Below are positions 34,683 through 43,826 of a stretch of DNA of 64,000 nt, piece by piece (position 1 is the first letter of the stretch; every line of letters begins with the position of its first letter). Source of the stretch: Mesorhizobium sp. WSM3862 (GTDB lineage Bacteria; Pseudomonadota; Alphaproteobacteria; Rhizobiales; Rhizobiaceae); contig NZ_NSGE01000010.1 in NCBI RefSeq assembly GCF_002294985.1, forward strand, positions 62,001 to 126,000. The letters are read 5' to 3'. The notes beneath the pieces are model-generated. The model was not told where the DNA came from. It worked only from the letters and a program-made list of their open reading frames with translations, and did no database searches. The position numbers were made by a program, and so were the translations under genes.

Positions 34683-35849
34683 ATGCTCTACGACATCGCC
34701 ATCATCGGAGGAGCCATCGTCGGCTCCTCGATCGCTTACTATCTGCGCGAGGAAGGGTTTTCCGGCTCGGTCGCGCTGGTCGAGCGCGACCCGCAATTTG
34801 CTCATGCGGCAACGACGCTGTCCTGCGCTTCGATCCGCCAGCAGTTTTCGATTCCCGAAAACATCCGCCTGTCGCAGTTCACGCTGAAACTGTTCCGGCG
34901 GCTGAGGGAAACTTTTGGCGCCGACGCCGATATCGGCTTCCGCGAAGGCGGCTATTTGATCCTTGCCGGCGACAACGGATTGCCGATCCTCAAGGCCAAC
35001 CACGAGACGCAGATGGCCGCGGGCGCCGACATCGTCCTTGAGGATGCGGAGGCGCTCGTCCGCCGCTTTCCATGGCTGTCGGCCGAGGGCATCACCGCCG
35101 GCGCCTATGGCCGCAGCGGAGAGGGCTGGTTCGACGCGCATGCTATGCTGATGCTGTTTCGCAAGGCTCTGCGGGAGAAGAAGATCGATTTCATCACGGC
35201 CGATGTGACCGGCATCGAACGGCAAGGCGACAGTGTTACCGGGGTAAGCCTCGACAATGGCGAGCGGCTCGACGCGGGCATCGTCGTCAACGCCGCCGGG
35301 CCGAATGCCGGCAAAGTTTCAGCAATGGCCGGACTGGCGCTGCCAGTGGAACCGCGCAAGCGCAATGTCTTCATCTTCGAGGCACGCGACAAATATGACG
35401 ATATGCCGCTGCTGGTCGATACGACCGGCATCTACGTCAGACCGGAAGGCTCGGTCTACATCACCGGCGGCGCCGAGCCGGAAGAGGGCGACGGCCCTGC
35501 TGATCCTGCCGATTTCGAGCCCGACTGGCCGCTGTTCAAAGAGGTGATCTGGCCGGTGCTGGCCACCCGCATTCCAGCCTTCGAGGCGATCAAACCGACG
35601 CGCGCCTGGGCCGGCCATTACGACTACAACACGCTCGACCAGAACGCGGTGATCGGCCCGCATCCTCAGGTCAGGAATTTTCTCTTCGCCAACGGTTTTT
35701 CCGGCCACGGCCTGCAGCAGGCGCCGGCCGTCGGCAAGGCGCTGGCCGAGCTGATCGTGCACGGCGGCTACCGCACGGTGGATTGCTCGGCGTTTGGGTA
35801 CAGCCGCGTCGCGGAGGGGCGGGCGTTCAGGGAATTGAATGTGATCTAA
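34683..35849 (+). CDS. FAD-dependent oxidoreductase, DAO family
   Basis: A 388-residue flavoenzyme of the D-amino-acid oxidase/glycine oxidase-like family. It begins with the FAD motif IAIIGGAIVGSSIAYYL, carries the acidic residue after the second strand (LVERD), IVVNAAGPNAGKVSAMAG in the middle and the second FAD site GFSGHGLQQAPAVGKALAELI at the end. It should oxidise an amine or amino acid and release hydrogen peroxide or reduce an acceptor. It lies right after the partial hydroxylase copy. DAO-type enzymes cleave the lysine-derived product in known hydrazine pathways, so it could belong to the cassette at 38-43 kb, but this is only inference. GAAGCG precedes the ATG weakly. Confidence 0.85.
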   Translation: MLYDIAIIGGAIVGSSIAYYLREEGFSGSVALVERDPQFAHAATTLSCASIRQQFSIPENIRLSQFTLKLFRRLRETFGADADIGFREGGYLILAGDNGLPILKANHETQMAAGADIVLEDAEALVRRFPWLSAEGITAGAYGRSGEGWFDAHAMLMLFRKALREKKIDFITADVTGIERQGDSVTGVSLDNGERLDAGIVVNAAGPNAGKVSAMAGLALPVEPRKRNVFIFEARDKYDDMPLLVDTTGIYVRPEGSVYITGGAEPEEGDGPADPADFEPDWPLFKEVIWPVLATRIPAFEAIKPTRAWAGHYDYNTLDQNAVIGPHPQVRNFLFANGFSGHGLQQAPAVGKALAELIVHGGYRTVDCSAFGYSRVAEGRAFRELNVI

Positions 35850-36414
35850 CACTGGCGGGACAGCACCCCCCCTCTGCCCTGCAGCATAATGCTGCGGAAT
35901 GGCAACGCACCATACTTGGGCACAGGGCCCCGAGCCGACGCCATCGCGCCAATCGGCGTCGTCACGTTCGAGATTCAGCACCGGCTGCTCGGCGCTTTTA
36001 CGCTCGCATATGCGCCGGCATGCCGCTCGCGATCGATGACTCATTTGCCGACGAGGGCTGCTCGTTCCACGAAAAAGCGATAAGCGCGAGATTAATGGGC
36101 AACCTCGTCGGGACCGAAAAGAGCGCTAAACCGGGTTGCTAGATCAATCCAGGGTGCCGCGTCGCCTCTCTCTGAAGCTATTCGAACGACCGCCGCCAGA
36201 TAGCCGGTAAAAGCCATTCAGTCTGAGGGCGCGTTGCTCTGAGAGGTAGTCAATAGCGTCAAGCCGCTGGTGAACGGCAGCGAGCATATGTTGCACCAAA
36301 AGCAGGGAGGATGGGCAAGGGCAATCGCTCTTGCTCGCGAGCCGCCTGCACTCCCTGCAAAGCGGCGGAATGTCCTCCAAGGCTAGATCGCCGGAAAGAC
36401 GTTGTACGAGATTG
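35850..36414. other. No gene recognised
   Basis: About 560 bases between the FAD oxidoreductase and pyrE. Short frames show no family match and no promoter of the nif type. Confidence 0.5.
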
Positions 36415-37011
36415 TCAGTGGCGTTCCACAAATTCGCTCGCATGCAGTACGGAGTGCAGCGTGACGCCATGTTGGGCTAGCAGGGCCGTAGCTCCCTCGT
36501 CACGGTCCACGAGGCAAGCAGCGTCACCCACAATGCCGCCGACGCGGCGAACCTCTTCAGTCGCCTTCAATATCGACTTGCCGCTTGTGGCAACGTCGTC
36601 AACGGTCAGGACCACTTTTCCCTGAAGATCCTCCTTAGGCCCAAGACCTTCAATCACATCGCTTGTGCCATGGGCCTTTGGAGCCTTGCGAACGAAGATC
36701 GTGTTTATGGGATTGTTCATCACCGAGCTGACAGCCGCCATCGATCCGATTACGGGGACCGCTCCCATTTCAAGTCCGCCGACGTACTCTGCTTTCACTT
36801 GCTTAGCTATTTTTAGGAACTCAAGAGCGGCAAGTTGCGCGCCTCGCGCCACCATCATGGTAGGCTTCATATTGAAATAGATGTCGCTCTCTATGCCCGA
36901 CGAGAGCGTGTAGCGTCCGAATCGAAAAGAGCGCTCACGGACGATCTCGCGGAGTTCGTCCTTGTCGTGTTGGCCGGAATCAACTGGTCTGAATTTCGCC
37001 AGTGCCGCCAT
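36415..37011 (-). CDS. pyrE: Orotate phosphoribosyltransferase (PyrE)
   Basis: A 198-residue type I phosphoribosyltransferase. The PRPP-binding motif VVLTVDDVATSGKSI and the orotate-site pattern GGLEMGAVPVIGS are present, along with YTLSSGIESDIYFNMKP near the start. It makes OMP from orotate and PRPP in pyrimidine synthesis. A chromosomal pyrE is expected in any rhizobium, so this is probably an extra copy on the island. It stands alone, convergent with the FAD gene region. A TGTCAAT-N3-TGTCAAT direct repeat lies about 90 bases upstream. Confidence 0.9.
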   Translation of the reverse strand: MAALAKFRPVDSGQHDKDELREIVRERSFRFGRYTLSSGIESDIYFNMKPTMMVARGAQLAALEFLKIAKQVKAEYVGGLEMGAVPVIGSMAAVSSVMNNPINTIFVRKAPKAHGTSDVIEGLGPKEDLQGKVVLTVDDVATSGKSILKATEEVRRVGGIVGDAACLVDRDEGATALLAQHGVTLHSVLHASEFVERH

Positions 37012-38078
37012 GGATCAGACCTCGCCCCTAGGGAAAATTTGGGTGCGGCATGCACCTAGTCACTACCGCTATGTGGCTTTTGCAAGTGTTCGCGGGGTGT
37101 GTCAATTAATGTCAATACCGGTGCGGCCGTACCCGCGCAGATCCATTATCGTTGTTGGGTGCCTAAAGCGTGATCACGGGCCTCGCGACGGCTGGGTAGC
37201 CTTGGCTACCCTTGCCTGATCTCGGCCAGGCACGGGTTTTCTCGACGCGGGCCGTCTCTTTGAGGATTTGGGCGTTTTCATCGTCGTCCCCTGAGTTCCG
37301 CCTCGCTCGGCTCCGTTGCGCCAGCTTCTGCCATGTCGGCCCCTCGTGGTGACGATTGGGCAAGGCCGCGCTTATCGTGCAACCTCCTCGTAAGGCGGTA
37401 AGTTCGAGCCAGCGAGAATTTCGTTCATCAGCACCGCGGCGCAACATTTGGCTCGCTTGGTCTGACGACCGATCAGCAGGTCCAACCTCGATTGGCCCGA
37501 AACAGCGTTTGTCTTTTTGGATCAGCGTCTGGTTATTCCTGCGTTCGCGGCCCAACCCGTCAACACCTTCGCCTTCCCAAAATATCTCCTTCCCGACCCG
37601 CCTGGGGCAGCCTCGACAAAGCTGCGGATCGGATGCGTCTCGCTGGTCACACGAGCACCGTCAGGCTCGTGGTCGCCGACCTTTGACCGACTTGGGGATC
37701 GGCGAGGGCGCGGTCTCGAATGCGGCGACATTGAACCTGCTCATAGGAGGGCATCCGCTGATGGCTGCAGGACGTGGCGCACGTCCTCGACATAGCGGTG
37801 TGACCGCCTTTAGCTGGGTTCTGCGTCTCAAAATCCGGATCTCGTCTCAATCTTCCGCAAGACGGGAGAGACCTCCTGGGACCCGGCTTCCGAAGGCGCC
37901 TTTCAGATTCCGGCCGCGAGAAGGGCAAGAGCCTTTTACCGCGCCACGGTCCGTGAACCTGGGTGGCTGGCCATCCTGAGAGAAAATTCGGATGCGGAGC
38001 TGCCCGATTAGCCTGCGGCTCATGGCAAGAGGACGGCGACGCGCCAAATCGGCCACCGGCGCAAGGTTTCCCCCTCAT
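37012..38078. other. No gene recognised
   Basis: About 1.07 kb without a convincing gene. Open frames on both strands are Arg/Ser/Pro-rich and lack motifs. The NifA-controlled unit begins at its right edge. Confidence 0.5.
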
Positions 38079-38094
38079 TGTCGGATACCCGACA
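38079..38094. promoter_or_regulatory. NifA site of the hydroxylase unit
   Basis: TGT-CGGATACCCG-ACA, an exact and palindromic match. It ends only 42 bases above the -24 element, closer than usual. Confidence 0.87.
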
Positions 38095-38136
38095 GGAGCA
38101 CAAACCCGCTATCCGTTGCTTCCTAAAGTTTCCTTC

Positions 38137-38151
38137 TGGCACGTTTGATGC
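38137..38151 (+). promoter_or_regulatory. Sigma-54 promoter of the hydroxylase unit
   Basis: TGGCACGTTTGATGC, GG-N10-GC. Transcription would start near 38163 and leave a leader of about 330 bases before the GTG start. Confidence 0.87.
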
Positions 38152-38495
38152 GGGGGATCTTCCGAAAAACGTATCATTGTGGAGGCGGGCGACTTTGCCG
38201 ATTGAAACACGGAACAAGACTCGAAAGCATTTCGCTGACCGAGACGCGATTATCGAAGCGGGCGGAGATACGTCGATCCCGTCCACGCCCACAAGTCGTG
38301 GACATGAGTGTCGATCGCATCACTTGGCCGGGATCCATGGGCTTCATACCCGACCATATGAAAGCGGGGACAAAATCCAGCAAATCCAGCGGCACCGAAG
38401 TCGAGATCGTCCGCGTGGAGACTGAAGCCGATGGCCAGAGCCGATATTCCTCGCGAACATCGCCTATTTGGGAAGCACCTAAAGGAGCAAGACAA

Positions 38496-39800
38496 GTGGA
38501 GCTCTCTTGCATTGGAGTGGGAGCTGGGCCGTCGAATTTGAGCCTGGCGTGCCAGACGCACGAGCAAGTCGGGCAAGGGGCACTGTTCCTGGATCGGCAA
38601 GTCGACTTCCGCTGGCACCCAGGCAGCGCATTCGATTCCTCGGAGCTCCAGGTCAGCCACTTCAAGGATTTGATCACGCTGGTGAACCCGCGATCAGCCT
38701 ATACTTTCGTGAACTACCTGCATGAGAACGGGCGTCTGTACCACTTCCTGAATGCACAGTTCGAAGCCGTGCTCAGAGCTGAGTTCGAGCAATACCTGAA
38801 CTGGGCCTTCCACAGGAACCCGCTTGTCCGCGGCGGCGAGACCGTGCGCGAAATCCGCTTTGACGGCGAGTTTCGAGTGCGCACCGATAACGCGGTTCTC
38901 GGTGCCAGAAACGTCGTGGTCGGCATTGGCAAGCAGGCGCATATTCCGCCTCAGTTTCAGGGCTGGACTGGACGCAACCTTTTCCACTCATCTGAATTGC
39001 TGCACATTCATCCTGAGGCGCACAATGGCCATGTCTGCGTGGTCGGCGGAGGACAGTCCGGAGCCGAGGTGCTGTTGCACCTTGTTGGCCTGCCAAAAGA
39101 ACGGCGGCCTGTCTGGATAACCTGGGTCTCGCAGCGCGAAAACTATCTGCCCATCGACAACAGCCCGTTCACAAACGAGTTGTTCATGCCCTGCTTTTCG
39201 GATCGTTTCGCGGCAATGAGCGAGTCGCAGCGCAAGCTGTTCCTGCGGCGCTTCGTGCTTGCTTCGGATGGCATTTCGGAAAGCACGTTGCGCGCGGCCT
39301 ACCAGGCGCTATACCGTCACGCGTTTCTAGAGCCAAACCGATGCGAAATCACACTGCGGCCGGGCTGCACTGTCTCGCACTGCATCAACGCCGGCGCGGG
39401 CCACAGACTCACCCTGCAGCACGGCATGGAGGAGGTCGAAGAAGTCACCGCCGACATCGTCATCCTGGCCACCGGTTACGAGAACGCGGTGCCAGGCTTC
39501 TTGGAACCGATCGCGAACCGGCTTGAAAAGATCGACAACGAATTGGCTATTCGCCAAGATTTTTCGGTGTGCTGGGACGGACCGCGTGACAGCCGCATCT
39601 TCGTACAGAACGCGAGCCCAGGACAGCGTGGGCTGGCTGATCCGAATCTAAGCCTGCTGGCCTGGCGAGCGCGTCGCATCCTCGACAGCCTTCTGGGGCG
39701 CGCGCCGCGTGCCAACCCCGAGCATCCCGGCTTCATCAGCCCTACCTCCGTCGAGTGCTGGTCCGACACCGTCGCAGAAGAAATGGGCAGCGGGATATGA
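38496..39800 (+). CDS. Lysine/ornithine N-monooxygenase (IucD/PvdA type)
   Basis: A 434-residue FAD/NADPH N-hydroxylating monooxygenase. FAD motif GVGAGPSNLSLA at residues 7-18, WHPGSAFDSSELQVSHFKDLITLVNPRSAYTF-type substrate region, NADPH motif VVGGGQSGAEVLLHL, and the C-terminal ATGYENAVPGFL are all present. The family hydroxylates the side-chain nitrogen of lysine or ornithine, in siderophore and in hydrazine pathways. The GTG at 38496 has AAAGGAG at proper spacing and starts the conserved part; an in-frame ATG at 38304 would add 64 unrecognised residues. A PhyH oxygenase and a cupin/MetRS-like enzyme follow, and no siderophore synthetase is present. NifA/sigma-54 sites lie upstream. Confidence 0.9.
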   Translation: MELSCIGVGAGPSNLSLACQTHEQVGQGALFLDRQVDFRWHPGSAFDSSELQVSHFKDLITLVNPRSAYTFVNYLHENGRLYHFLNAQFEAVLRAEFEQYLNWAFHRNPLVRGGETVREIRFDGEFRVRTDNAVLGARNVVVGIGKQAHIPPQFQGWTGRNLFHSSELLHIHPEAHNGHVCVVGGGQSGAEVLLHLVGLPKERRPVWITWVSQRENYLPIDNSPFTNELFMPCFSDRFAAMSESQRKLFLRRFVLASDGISESTLRAAYQALYRHAFLEPNRCEITLRPGCTVSHCINAGAGHRLTLQHGMEEVEEVTADIVILATGYENAVPGFLEPIANRLEKIDNELAIRQDFSVCWDGPRDSRIFVQNASPGQRGLADPNLSLLAWRARRILDSLLGRAPRANPEHPGFISPTSVECWSDTVAEEMGSGI

Positions 39801-40000
39801 CCGGGCGACTGCGGATCACTAGCGGTGGCATCCAAGGAATGATTCCGCCTTCACTGCAGCGGAGGCTGGAGAGCGAGACGCACTTAGCGTCGCCCATAGG
39901 CCGTTGAGTACTGTTTCCGTCGACCCACAACCTGACCAGCGCCCGATTGCCCTAGCCGGAATGTTCGACCAACCAGTCTTTCCAACAGGAGGCTTTTCGC

Positions 40001-40780
40001 ATGTTGACTGATGCACAAAGAGAAAAGTGGCGGAAAGACGGATATGTCAGGATCGAAAGCTTCTTCGATCCCGCGGCTGTGGAGCGTATCTCCAGCTTTG
40101 TCGATGATATTTCAGGCTGGGGCGTCAGCGATGATAAATGGATGCTGTGGTTCGAGAAGACGACGGACAATCGAAAGATCACCTCTAAGGTCGAGAATTT
40201 TCTCGACTTCCATGATCCATTGCGTGATCTACTCCTCGCCGATCAGCGCATTAACTCTGCGGTCGAGGAGCTGCTTGACGAAGGCTCGCGCAGGCTCAAG
40301 GAGTTGCTGATTTTCCACTATCCCGACAGCGGCGGCTATCGCCCGCATCAGGACATTTATCACATTCCACACAGGCTCCCGGACCGGATGGTCCATGCGG
40401 TCGTCGCCATAGGCATTGACGACTCCGACCCGGACAACGGCGGCCTTTTCTTTAGCCCAGGCAACCACAAGAAGGGAGTATTTTCCATGGATGCCGGTGG
40501 GGTGATTGATCCTGAGGTCGCCGAGAAATTCTCCTGGGAACCCGTAGTGTGGAAGGCTGGCGACATCTTCATCTTCGACGATTACGCACCGCATTACTCG
40601 CAGCCGAATAAAAGCAATCGTTCGCGGCGAACGCTCTACTTGGTGTTCCAGCGTGCTTCGACCGGCGGACCGACCCGCGCTGAATACAACGTGCTTAAGC
40701 GCGCTCTTAATCCGCCCGAGGGCAAAGTGGCCGATCTAGACAATCTCAAGCCGCCAAACGGCATTTTCTATCGCGACTGA
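40001..40780 (+). CDS. Phytanoyl-CoA dioxygenase (PhyH)-type oxygenase
   Basis: A 259-residue Fe(II)/2-oxoglutarate oxygenase of the PhyH family. The facial triad is visible as H116 and D118 (PHQDIYH) with H198 (DYAPHYSQ), and R210 fits the 2OG contact. Members hydroxylate small molecules or amino acids. AGGAGG precedes the ATG. It lies 200 bases after the hydroxylase and 310 before the cupin/MetRS-like gene in the same direction, so it probably modifies the precursor or product of the cassette. Confidence 0.88.
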   Translation: MLTDAQREKWRKDGYVRIESFFDPAAVERISSFVDDISGWGVSDDKWMLWFEKTTDNRKITSKVENFLDFHDPLRDLLLADQRINSAVEELLDEGSRRLKELLIFHYPDSGGYRPHQDIYHIPHRLPDRMVHAVVAIGIDDSDPDNGGLFFSPGNHKKGVFSMDAGGVIDPEVAEKFSWEPVVWKAGDIFIFDDYAPHYSQPNKSNRSRRTLYLVFQRASTGGPTRAEYNVLKRALNPPEGKVADLDNLKPPNGIFYRD

Positions 40781-41093
40781 GCGAGGCATGCACACGAAAC
40801 TGATCGACCGCTAAAAATGCGAGGAGCATGGCGTTCTGATTTGTGGGCTGCTGGAGTATCGCCGCAGTCCCGTTACGACGCTTCGGCACGTCGGACGGAG
40901 GTAGTCACCGGGCGGTCTTCTTTGACGCCAAATTTCTACTGGCGCGCAGTCTTCGCCCGCCTGTGGGCTAGAGCCGGATTGTTCTCGCGGGGGCCGCCAA
41001 CCGGTCCGGGCTGCCGCCTCTCTTCGCAACTTGCAACAGAGGCTGTTGCGTTCGCAGCCGAAGATACCACTGCTTCAACGGCTGAGCTTCGTC

Positions 41094-43094
41094 ATGCGCA
41101 AATACAGGTTTTCTCGAACGGAGCTGTCGCGAGCGTTCGGTATCGACATGGCCACGCTTGGAACAGGAAGCGCGGGCACCGGGTTTTCATTCGGCAAGGT
41201 GGCACCGGGGGTCACATCCGAGCCTCATCGGCACGACGAAATCGAGGCCTTCATAGTCCTATCTGGGGTGGGCAAGGTCAGGACCGACCTTGGGGAAATC
41301 CCGGTCAAAGCCGGCGACGTCGTTCTGTTCCACCCCTTTGAAGCGCATGTGCTGTGCAATGATGGGGACGAAGACCTAGATTTCGTCGATGTCTACTGGC
41401 GCGACGGCAAGGCCGCCCTCGAAGCTGCTGCACAGGTCGCGGCTCCTCGCAGGCCGATCTTCGTCTTCTCCACGCCGCCGACGCCCAATGGCGATCTGCA
41501 TCTGGGGCATCTTTCAGGCCCGTATTTTGGCGCCGACGTGTACACGCGTTTCCTGCGCATGAATGGGGCCGAAGCCTACCACCTGACTGGGAGCGACGAT
41601 CACCAGAGCTACGTCACCACGCGTGCCGATGCCGATCAATCGACGCCCGCAAAGGTGGCGCGCCACTACGCCGACGAGATCAGAGCCACGCTTGCGCTTC
41701 TCGACTGTGAGGTCCACAGCTTCCTGCCCACGTTGGGGGATGACGCTTACGCAGAGTTTCAAGCCACGTGTTTCCGCACTCTTCTGAGCAGCACGGCGGT
41801 AGATCTGCGCCAGAGCCCTGCGCTATTTGATGCAGTGACAGGCGATTACCTTTACGAACCGGATGTAAGCGGCCTCTGCCCCGATTGCGGCGGCTCCACT
41901 AGCGGCAACATCTGCGAGGAATGCGGCGCGCCGAACTTATGCCACGACCTAGGTGCAGTCCGGTCGCGGCACTCGGCCGAGGCGCCGGTGGTCGGCTTCG
42001 TGCGCCGTCCCGAACTTGCGCTGGATCGATGCTACGACGACATCGACCGGCATTTAAGGGCGTCGGGCGCTCCCGCTCGGATCATGGACCTCTTCGCGCG
42101 TGCACGCCAACGCGGCGACTTTTCCGTGCCCATCACCCACCCCTCGGACTGGGGCCTGCCGGCCGAAGGGCTCCCGGGGCAGGTGATCTGGGTTTGGCCG
42201 GAGATGGCTTTCGGATTCCTTTACAACATCCAGGCGCTAGCTCGCTTGCTGGGGCGCGACTGGAATGCGGCGATGCCAAGCAATGACTGGCAGATTGTCC
42301 ATTTCTTCGGCTTCGACAATTCCTTCTACCATGCGCTACTTTATCCCGCGCTTTACGCTGAGGTGTTCTCCCACTGGAGGCCGCGTATCCGGTATCATGT
42401 GAACGAGTTCTATCTGCTCGACGGCCAGAAGTTCTCGACCAGCCGCGGCCATGCGGTCTGGGGCAAGGAGGTTCTGGACCCAAAGACAGTCGACGTCGTG
42501 CGTCTCCATTTGGCCCTGACACGACCGGAAGGTCAGCGGACGAACTTCACGCTGGACGCGCTGCGCCGCACCGAGAACGAGATATTTCAGGGGATCTGGC
42601 TGAATTGGCTTGATGCGCTATACCGGGACATCCAGCAGGACTTTGGCGGCCGTGTGCCCGACGCAGGCGACTGGGCTCCGGCCGATCGCGCCTTTTTTGC
42701 TCAGATAGAGACCCATCGCGCGGCGATGGAACGCGCCTATTCGGACGATGGCTTCTCGCTCCGTCGCGCGGCCGCGCAGGCCTGCGATTTCGTGCGCGAT
42801 TGCCTAATCTACCGTCAGGCGCAAGACTATGCAGCGACGCGACGTCTCTATCCCGCCCGCACCCGGACTTCGCTCGCGCTTCAGGCTACAGCCGCTGCGA
42901 TCCTGGCGCAGACACTCGCACCGCTGATGCCCCGATTTGCCAGCATGCTTGCGAGAGGCATCGGCATCTCAACCGAGAAATGGCCTGCGTCCGTCCGGAG
43001 CCTTCCGCCAGGGACGATCTTTGATATCGGACCCGTCCTGGGGTTCTACGCGAGATCCGACAATCCTTTGCTCAATGAACCGAAGGCCTTATGA
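41094..43094 (+). CDS. Cupin and methionyl-tRNA-synthetase-like fusion, hydrazine synthetase type
   Basis: A 666-residue fusion. The N-terminal cupin (residues about 30-105) has metal ligands H45, H47, E51 and H85. From residue 120 it is a class I methionyl-tRNA-synthetase-like enzyme with HLGH (136-139), zinc-type CPDC and CEEC pairs (262-277) and KFSTS (446-450). A cell does not need a tRNA synthetase with a cupin. This architecture is the one described for Spb40 and PyrN, which join an N-hydroxy-lysine nitrogen to an amino acid nitrogen to form a hydrazine. With a lysine hydroxylase two genes upstream, the same chemistry is likely. The ATG at 41094 is chosen; a TTG at 41031 is also possible. 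The amino acid partner cannot be read by eye. Confidence 0.88.
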   Translation: MRKYRFSRTELSRAFGIDMATLGTGSAGTGFSFGKVAPGVTSEPHRHDEIEAFIVLSGVGKVRTDLGEIPVKAGDVVLFHPFEAHVLCNDGDEDLDFVDVYWRDGKAALEAAAQVAAPRRPIFVFSTPPTPNGDLHLGHLSGPYFGADVYTRFLRMNGAEAYHLTGSDDHQSYVTTRADADQSTPAKVARHYADEIRATLALLDCEVHSFLPTLGDDAYAEFQATCFRTLLSSTAVDLRQSPALFDAVTGDYLYEPDVSGLCPDCGGSTSGNICEECGAPNLCHDLGAVRSRHSAEAPVVGFVRRPELALDRCYDDIDRHLRASGAPARIMDLFARARQRGDFSVPITHPSDWGLPAEGLPGQVIWVWPEMAFGFLYNIQALARLLGRDWNAAMPSNDWQIVHFFGFDNSFYHALLYPALYAEVFSHWRPRIRYHVNEFYLLDGQKFSTSRGHAVWGKEVLDPKTVDVVRLHLALTRPEGQRTNFTLDALRRTENEIFQGIWLNWLDALYRDIQQDFGGRVPDAGDWAPADRAFFAQIETHRAAMERAYSDDGFSLRRAAAQACDFVRDCLIYRQAQDYAATRRLYPARTRTSLALQATAAAILAQTLAPLMPRFASMLARGIGISTEKWPASVRSLPPGTIFDIGPVLGFYARSDNPLLNEPKAL

Positions 43095-43401
43095 CCCATC
43101 CGAATCTTGACCAGATCTGTGCGGCATAAGCCGACATCGCTACGGGCCGCCACCAGACAATTGAGACCCACCTGGACCCTCCGATTCAGCGAAGCGGTCG
43201 CCGAATGCCCGCAGCAGCGGGTGATCTACGCAGGAAACCTGCAATGCTTCCAAAGCTCTTTCACGAAATATCGGCTGGTGAATGCGGGATTCGCCGTCTA
43301 GCGAAACATCATAAGCGGTAACGGCGGCGGGCCTCACCGCCTCACCGACCCGGCCCAAGAAGGAAGGCTCAGCCATCAGCAGGCCAGGACGCAGTGGCTG
43401 C
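43095..43401. other. Spacer after the fusion gene
   Basis: No gene recognised. A small frame at 43107-43301 shows no family. It probably belongs to the debris that ends in the transporter fragment at 43402. Confidence 0.4.
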
Positions 43402-43542
43402 AGGCGGGAGCCGGTCGTGGAGATCGCCCGCGCACTTTCGACCGGCCCCGAAATGATGCTGTTAGACGGACCGACGCCAAACATTGCCGCAGGCGAGACA
43501 GCCAAGCTGTCTTGGGTTCTCAAGCGTGAGAAGCATGAGTGA
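43402..43542 (+). pseudogene. ABC transporter ATPase 3' remnant (LivF-like)
   Basis: Reading frame RREPVVEIARALSTGPEMMLLDGPTP... resembles the region between signature and Walker B of a branched-chain amino acid ABC ATPase. The Walker B Glu is Gly and nothing upstream is intact. It is inactive. Confidence 0.5.
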
Positions 43543-43546
43543 TGCG

Positions 43547-43562
43547 TGTCGAAAACCAGACA
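43547..43562. promoter_or_regulatory. NifA site of the TlpA-like gene
   Basis: TGT-CGAAAACCAG-ACA, exact, 95 bases above the sigma-54 promoter. A nifH-start-like GGAAACATGTCGGG follows it at about 43570. Confidence 0.82.
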
Positions 43563-43657
43563 GCGGCAGGAAACATGTCGGGTTCAAAACAATCGACCGC
43601 CTTCGACGCTCAAAGGTTTTCCGAGCTAACCACACACTTACCGCTCGCTAAGCGGGC

Positions 43658-43672
43658 TGGCACGACCATTGC
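43658..43672 (+). promoter_or_regulatory. Sigma-54 promoter of the TlpA-like gene
   Basis: TGGCACGACCATTGC, a perfect consensus, 154 bases before the start codon. Confidence 0.9.
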
Positions 43673-43826
43673 TGGTTGAGATGCGGCAACAATGGGTGAG
43701 GACTAGCCGCATGCGAACGCGCAAGACGAGTGCTGGTCACCGAATCGGTTTCTTCCATTTCTGAGAGGAGAACCGGCTCGTGATAAACGCCCGAAAAGGT
43801 GTGAGAATAGAGCTTTGGAGAACAAC

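Noticed and set aside
37163..37980. Possible transposase or restriction gene between pyrE and the hydroxylase unit
   Set aside because: Frames in all directions lack catalytic motifs, terminal repeats or coherent similarity.
38496..43094. Reading the hydroxylase cluster as siderophore biosynthesis
   Set aside because: No NIS synthetase, NRPS, acyltransferase or siderophore transporter is nearby, whereas a cupin/MetRS-like fusion points to N-N bond formation.
41094..43094. Calling the fusion a housekeeping methionyl-tRNA synthetase
   Set aside because: It carries an N-terminal cupin, lacks a clear tRNA anticodon-binding extension by eye, and sits in a NifA-controlled cluster.
43570..43600. 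A fifth nifH-type leader (GGAAACATGTCGGG) before the TlpA-like gene
   Set aside because: Only about 14 bases agree and it lies upstream of the sigma-54 promoter, so it could be chance; mentioned but not called as a repeat.
43590..43600. AAACAATCGA as part of a nod box
   Set aside because: The surrounding 49 bases do not follow the consensus.
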